Source of the DNA: Phocoena phocoena | Taxonomy: Eukaryota; Chordata; Mammalia; Artiodactyla; Phocoenidae | Direction of reading: 5' to 3' | Length of the DNA stretch: 64,000 bases | Assembly: GCF_963924675.1 (NCBI RefSeq) | Contig: NC_089235.1 | Span: forward strand, 57,189,520 to 57,253,519 | Shown: positions 60,160-64,000 of the stretch, in pieces | Layout: each line of letters starts with the position of its first letter | How positions within the stretch are numbered: position 1 is the first letter of the stretch | Translations under genes and position numbers: made by a program | The notes under the pieces: model-generated | Seen by the model: only the letters and a program-made list of their open reading frames with translations | What the model was told of the DNA's origin: nothing | Database searches by the model: none

Positions 60160-60415
60160 AGAACACTTGGTCCTGTCCAAAACGTTCATAAAACATTTGG
60201 ATTACAACAGAAGATCCTTGAAATTTGGTCCTATCTAAAATGTCCATGAGCATATTTGGTCCATGCCACATGATTTTTGACAGGACCAAATATCAAGGAA
60301 CTTTTGATGTGGACCAAATGTCTATATGGACATTTTGGACAGGATCAAACATGGTCAAATATTAAAGACTTTTTGGAGTGCACTAAATGGATGTGGCAGA
60401 TAGGACCAAGTGTCT
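60160..60415. mobile_element. palindromic element with terminal inverted repeats, not recognised
   Basis: The left end carries acacttggtcctgtc (60164-60178) and the right end gataggaccaagtgt (60399-60413), an inverted pair with one mismatch. Inside, a roughly 80-bp module (tttggtcc...tccttgaaatttggtcc) at about 60165-60240 recurs in inverse orientation at about 60280-60357. The motif ttggtcc or its complement ggaccaa appears six times. There is no open frame. It looks like a non-autonomous foldback or MITE-like DNA transposon. I cannot name a family, and no TSD is clear. Confidence 0.6.
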
Positions 60416-61234
60416 GTTAATCTAAAAGTTCATTGTATCTACTTTTTTTTTTTCTCCAACTGAAAGCAAATTATTATATACAGTGAATAGGAAAGGAAAG
60501 TCTAAAGTCTATTTTGGATCTATTTTCATGTTGATTAGTTTCCACAAATTTCCCTTCTCTGAAGTCTTTCATACACATTTTGTGAATTTGCCTTTACCTC
60601 AGAATTTTATTGTTCAGTTCTATGACTCACAGTTCCAGTTCAGTTTCTATTTACCTGGATAGGTAAGCAGTATTCTAAAGATTTGAAAATAAACCAATTT
60701 AATGTAATAATAATCCTGAACTTTTATCATACTAAGGAGAATATATTTAATGTTATGCATCTCCTTATAAAATAAATATTATTAATCCAAATGAAATAGC
60801 ATAAGAAAGGGCAACATCAAACTGAGTCTGCATTGAAATCTGAAAATCAGTATGAAAATATGTGATTGGACTGATCTTTATTGTAATCAACTATTTATTA
60901 ATTGTGTAAAGCTAAAAACTAAAATATTGTCTATGAAATTGCCTAGAATAGTGCTTTGCTCATAGTAGGTATATAATAAGCTTTGGTTGACTCTGTAGAA
61001 AACTCTGCCTAGAAATTATGTATAGAAAGTAGATAGAACTTTTTCCTATCAGGGAGAAAACAATTTAATTAATAAAACAAACAATAGGCTTCAATTTAAA
61101 ATAATGACTTATAAATATAAGCTATTCTTTGTGATTACATAATATGATTCAGACTGAAGTAAATCCTATCTTTGAATGATTATAGCACTTTTTTGTACCT
61201 ATTTATATTTTTTGTATGTTAAGTCATATCTGAA
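60416..61234. other. unassigned AT-rich sequence
   Basis: No gene or named repeat seen. Confidence 0.4.
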
Positions 61235-61316
61235 ACACACACACACACACATACACTATTATATATATAGTGTATATATATATATACACTAGTATATATA
61301 TATATACACTATTATA
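61235..61316. repeat. CA/TA compound microsatellite with a 22-bp palindrome
   Basis: (CA)n at 61236-61251, then ta runs. Bases 61269-61290 form a perfect palindrome (agtgtatatat and its complement), followed by a near copy at 61291-61310. Confidence 0.9.
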
Positions 61317-61440
61317 TTCTATTTTAGAACCTCCTCCCAAATACTTGGCATAATTTAATATTCTGTACAATGTTTTTTTTTTAACTGTTCAGTGGCAATG
61401 ACAGTGATAGAAGAAATGTGGGAAGAAAGCACCATAAGTG

Positions 61441-61772
61441 GGCTTCCCCGGTGACGTGGTGGTTAAGACTCCTCCTGCCAATGCAGGGGACACGGGTTCG
61501 AGCCCTGCTCTGGGAAGATCCCACATGCCACGGAGCAGCTAAGCCCGTGTGCCACAACTACTGAGCCTGCGCTCTAGAGCTTGCGAGCCACAACTACTGA
61601 AGCCCGCGTGCCTGGAGCCCGTGCTCCGCAACAAGAGAATCTACCACAATAAGCCCGTGCATTGCAATGAGGAGTAGCCCCCTCGTTGCAACTAGAGAAA
61701 GCCCGTGCACAGCAAAGAAGACCCAATGGAAACAAAATTAAATAAATAAATACATTAAAAAAAAAAAAAACC
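61441..61772 (+). mobile_element. CHR-type SINE, long form (CHR-1-like), sense
   Basis: Head gggcttccccggtgacgtgg and box B acgggttcgagccctg. It has 'gccacaactactgag' blocks, then 'caactagagaaagcccgtgc' and an (AAAT)n/A-rich tail. A 13-bp TSD, agcaccataagtg (61428-61440) against agcaccgtaagtg (61773-61785), has one mismatch. Confidence 0.95.
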
Positions 61773-61785
61773 AGCACCGTAAGTG

Positions 61786-64000
61786 CTTAGTAGAGGAGCA
61801 CTGAGCTGGGCCATGGAGACTGGGAGCTACTGGTAAAAAATATTCAGAAAATAAGTATAAAAGTGATCCAAAGAGTAACAACATGACAAAATAAAGGAAG
61901 CAGGTATGCATGTGACATGCTTGGGAAACAGCGACTACACATATTTGGATGGAAATAAGAGTACTAAGAGATAAACTGGGAGAAATACTTCTGTTTATAA
62001 CACTGCAGTACAAAAAGATGTTCAAATGATCGTATGATAGATAAAATGTATAGAAGTCTTATTTTCCTGACAAACAGATAAGGTAGGCACAGCCTAGACT
62101 TGGGAGAGCTGCTCATAACCAGAGAAACGGAATGATTGGATTCACTCATTAATTCCCAACTATTCTTTTATGGCATGAATTAGGGAATGCAATGATTATG
62201 TAACTGCAATGTTAAAATCTGACAGCTCTCCTGAGTCTTTCTGGTTCTGCGTTTTTAAATGGTTCTGGTTCACCAGCTGGCAAAGGACTCAGAAATCTCT
62301 CTAAAATATAACCGTTCTCATCTTTTCAAGTCATTGGTTTTTTGGTGAAAGTCATAGCAAGCCCAGATCTCATGCTGAGGATATCTGCATCTGAACATCA
62401 TGAAGCAGGCTTGAACCCTGCAAACTTAGTTCAAAATTGGCTACTGCATTGATTCGAATGAGTGCACTGCACCGGTTTTCTTTTTTCTTACATTTTTTCT
62501 TAATCATCAAATAATTTGATCTGAGGCCTATTCCAAGCTGCATTGCAAAATCTGTGAAACATAATGACGCATCGAGCAAAATGTAAAAACTAAATCTATA
62601 AATAAAATTAAGGATGAGATTGAGACAGTCTTCATATAATCTCCCCATGTTCATTATCTCATATATTGTTGATAGCATATGGAGGGATATGGGAAGCAGA
62701 TACTGCAAAAAGCTTAAAATTACAATTTAATCATAACTTGAGTCATAAATTATATATCGGAATGTCAAGCCCTTAGATACCTCTCCATTCTTGCTTGTAA
62801 GTATATGAATTACTGGAGAAATTTTACATCATAAAATTATTCTCCACTGTTTTTCCCTCTTTCCAAACTAGGTAAGGTTCTCAATTTATAAGCCTGAATA
62901 AGACTCTGGACCTCTTACTACTTTTCACAGAAAGTATAAGGAGAGTTAACTTTATTAGACACTAAACTTCATAAGTATAGGAACATTGTTTACCCGGATC
63001 ACTGCTTTATCCCAGAGTAAGCTAGTGTCAATATACAGAGCATGGAAATAAATATTTATTAAATAAATGAACCTATTAGGTAATTACAAATATAAGAGCA
63101 TATAAGAAGAAATATGGGAAATGGGAACAATTGGACCAATAGGAAATCACACTTAAATGGAACCTGAAATATGAATAGTGATTAGCAGTGAAGACTGAGG
63201 AGATTATTGGACTGCCGAGAAGAGTATTCTAGACTGAGAAAATTATTATGTATTCAACAATTTCTCAATTACTACAACCTGTATATGGGTATAGCTATGT
63301 ATATATGAGTCTAAACACACACACACATATATATATATGAAATTAATGTATTGTATAAAACAGATTATTTATATAATCTATAAACAAATCTTAGGAATAT
63401 GAGAATCCCTTCTATTATTTCTTTGTCTTGCCTTATCAAGAATCTTCAACCCACAGTTTGGGAACTACTAAAAATAAGAATTCTTAAAGATAACTCTAAA
63501 GACCTCAAGAATTAAATGGAGTCATAAAAGTTGATTTTATACCACTTAATTTTAGTGACTGTTTCCTTCTGAAACTTTTCTGCCCTGGATAGCATGATGA
63601 TAGTGTTTTATCCTGCTTCTCTAACTATTTCTTCTATGTCTTTATCCTTGGCATTTATTCTGCTTCTGATCTCCTAAATGGCACATCTCTGGACATACTT
63701 GGGATTATGTTTGCTATCTTTGTGTAGCTATGTCTGTCTCTTGTTCTGCACTTAGAAAAAAAATCTTTTGAATTTATTCTCATCTGTTTCTACTGTTTCA
63801 ACTATCAATTCTGAGACATGAGTTTTTTTTAATCTAAATCTCTGATGTCATTTTAAAGCTTCAATCCTGAGTTTCAAAATTGTCAGTAGACATTTCTACC
63901 TCCCTGAAATGCAATTATGTTAAAATCAAATGGTAAAAAAGTCAGAGATAATAAGGGAGAATATGTAGGACATAAATTGAAAAGGTCTGAAGCCAAAATT
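61786..64000. other. unassigned AT-rich sequence
   Basis: No gene or RNA gene supported. The 112-residue minus-strand frame at 62708-62370 has no recognised domain. A (CA)n(TA)n tract lies at 63314-63339. Confidence 0.4.

Noticed and set aside
62370..62708. 112-residue minus-strand open frame, one of the longest in the last 10 kb
   Set aside because: Composition is typical of AT-rich chance frames and there is no domain, promoter or splice context.

Overview
The window looks like AT-rich, gene-poor mammalian nuclear DNA, most likely from a cetacean. The main clue is eight copies of the tRNA-derived SINE whose head reads gggcttccctggtg and whose short form ends in cgcgtaccgc plus poly-A. That is the CHR family of cetaceans and hippos, with relatives in ruminants. 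Long (CHR-1-like) and short (CHR-2-like) forms are both present. I saw no BovB or Bov-tA (ruminant), PRE-1 (pig) or Alu (primate) sequence. Repeat family names are from memory and were not checked against a library.

I can support no protein-coding gene, exon, RNA gene or CpG island. Every open frame is short. Those with recognisable protein sequence belong to decayed LINE-1, and several others are SINE read-through. The window is best read as an intergenic desert or part of a very large intron, made of layered transposon insertions of different ages.

Layout: 0-9 kb holds MIR and L2 relics, an antisense LINE-1 ORF1 fragment joined to the end of a Tigger1 DNA transposon, and an L2 3' end. 9-15 kb holds a 28-bp tandem duplication, a degenerate ORF1-only LINE (HAL1-like) with about 150-bp repeated units near its 5' end, and two SINEs with clear target-site duplications (TSDs). 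18-26 kb holds several antisense LINE-1 3' ends, a 180-bp hAT element with terminal inverted repeats, and MIR/L2 nesting. 27-36 kb holds a large CT/CA microsatellite, three short hairpins (one with perfect 32-bp arms) and a LINE-1 with a twin-priming inversion. 37-43 kb holds a somewhat GC-richer unassigned block, an ancient repeat, antisense LINE-1, and a solo LTR whose 4-bp TSD and interrupted host repeat can be read directly. 43-52 kb holds an old local duplication, a young truncated LINE-1 with a 14-bp TSD, and four SINEs. 53-56 kb holds a sense LINE-1 ORF2 relic followed by an opposed LINE-1 piece. 59-62 kb holds two SINEs and an unrecognised palindromic element of about 255 bp.

There is no gene network to describe. 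The content is a record of insertion, nesting and small local rearrangements. Boundaries of old repeats are approximate (tens of bases); those of the SINEs, the solo LTR, the hAT element and the hairpins are close to exact.
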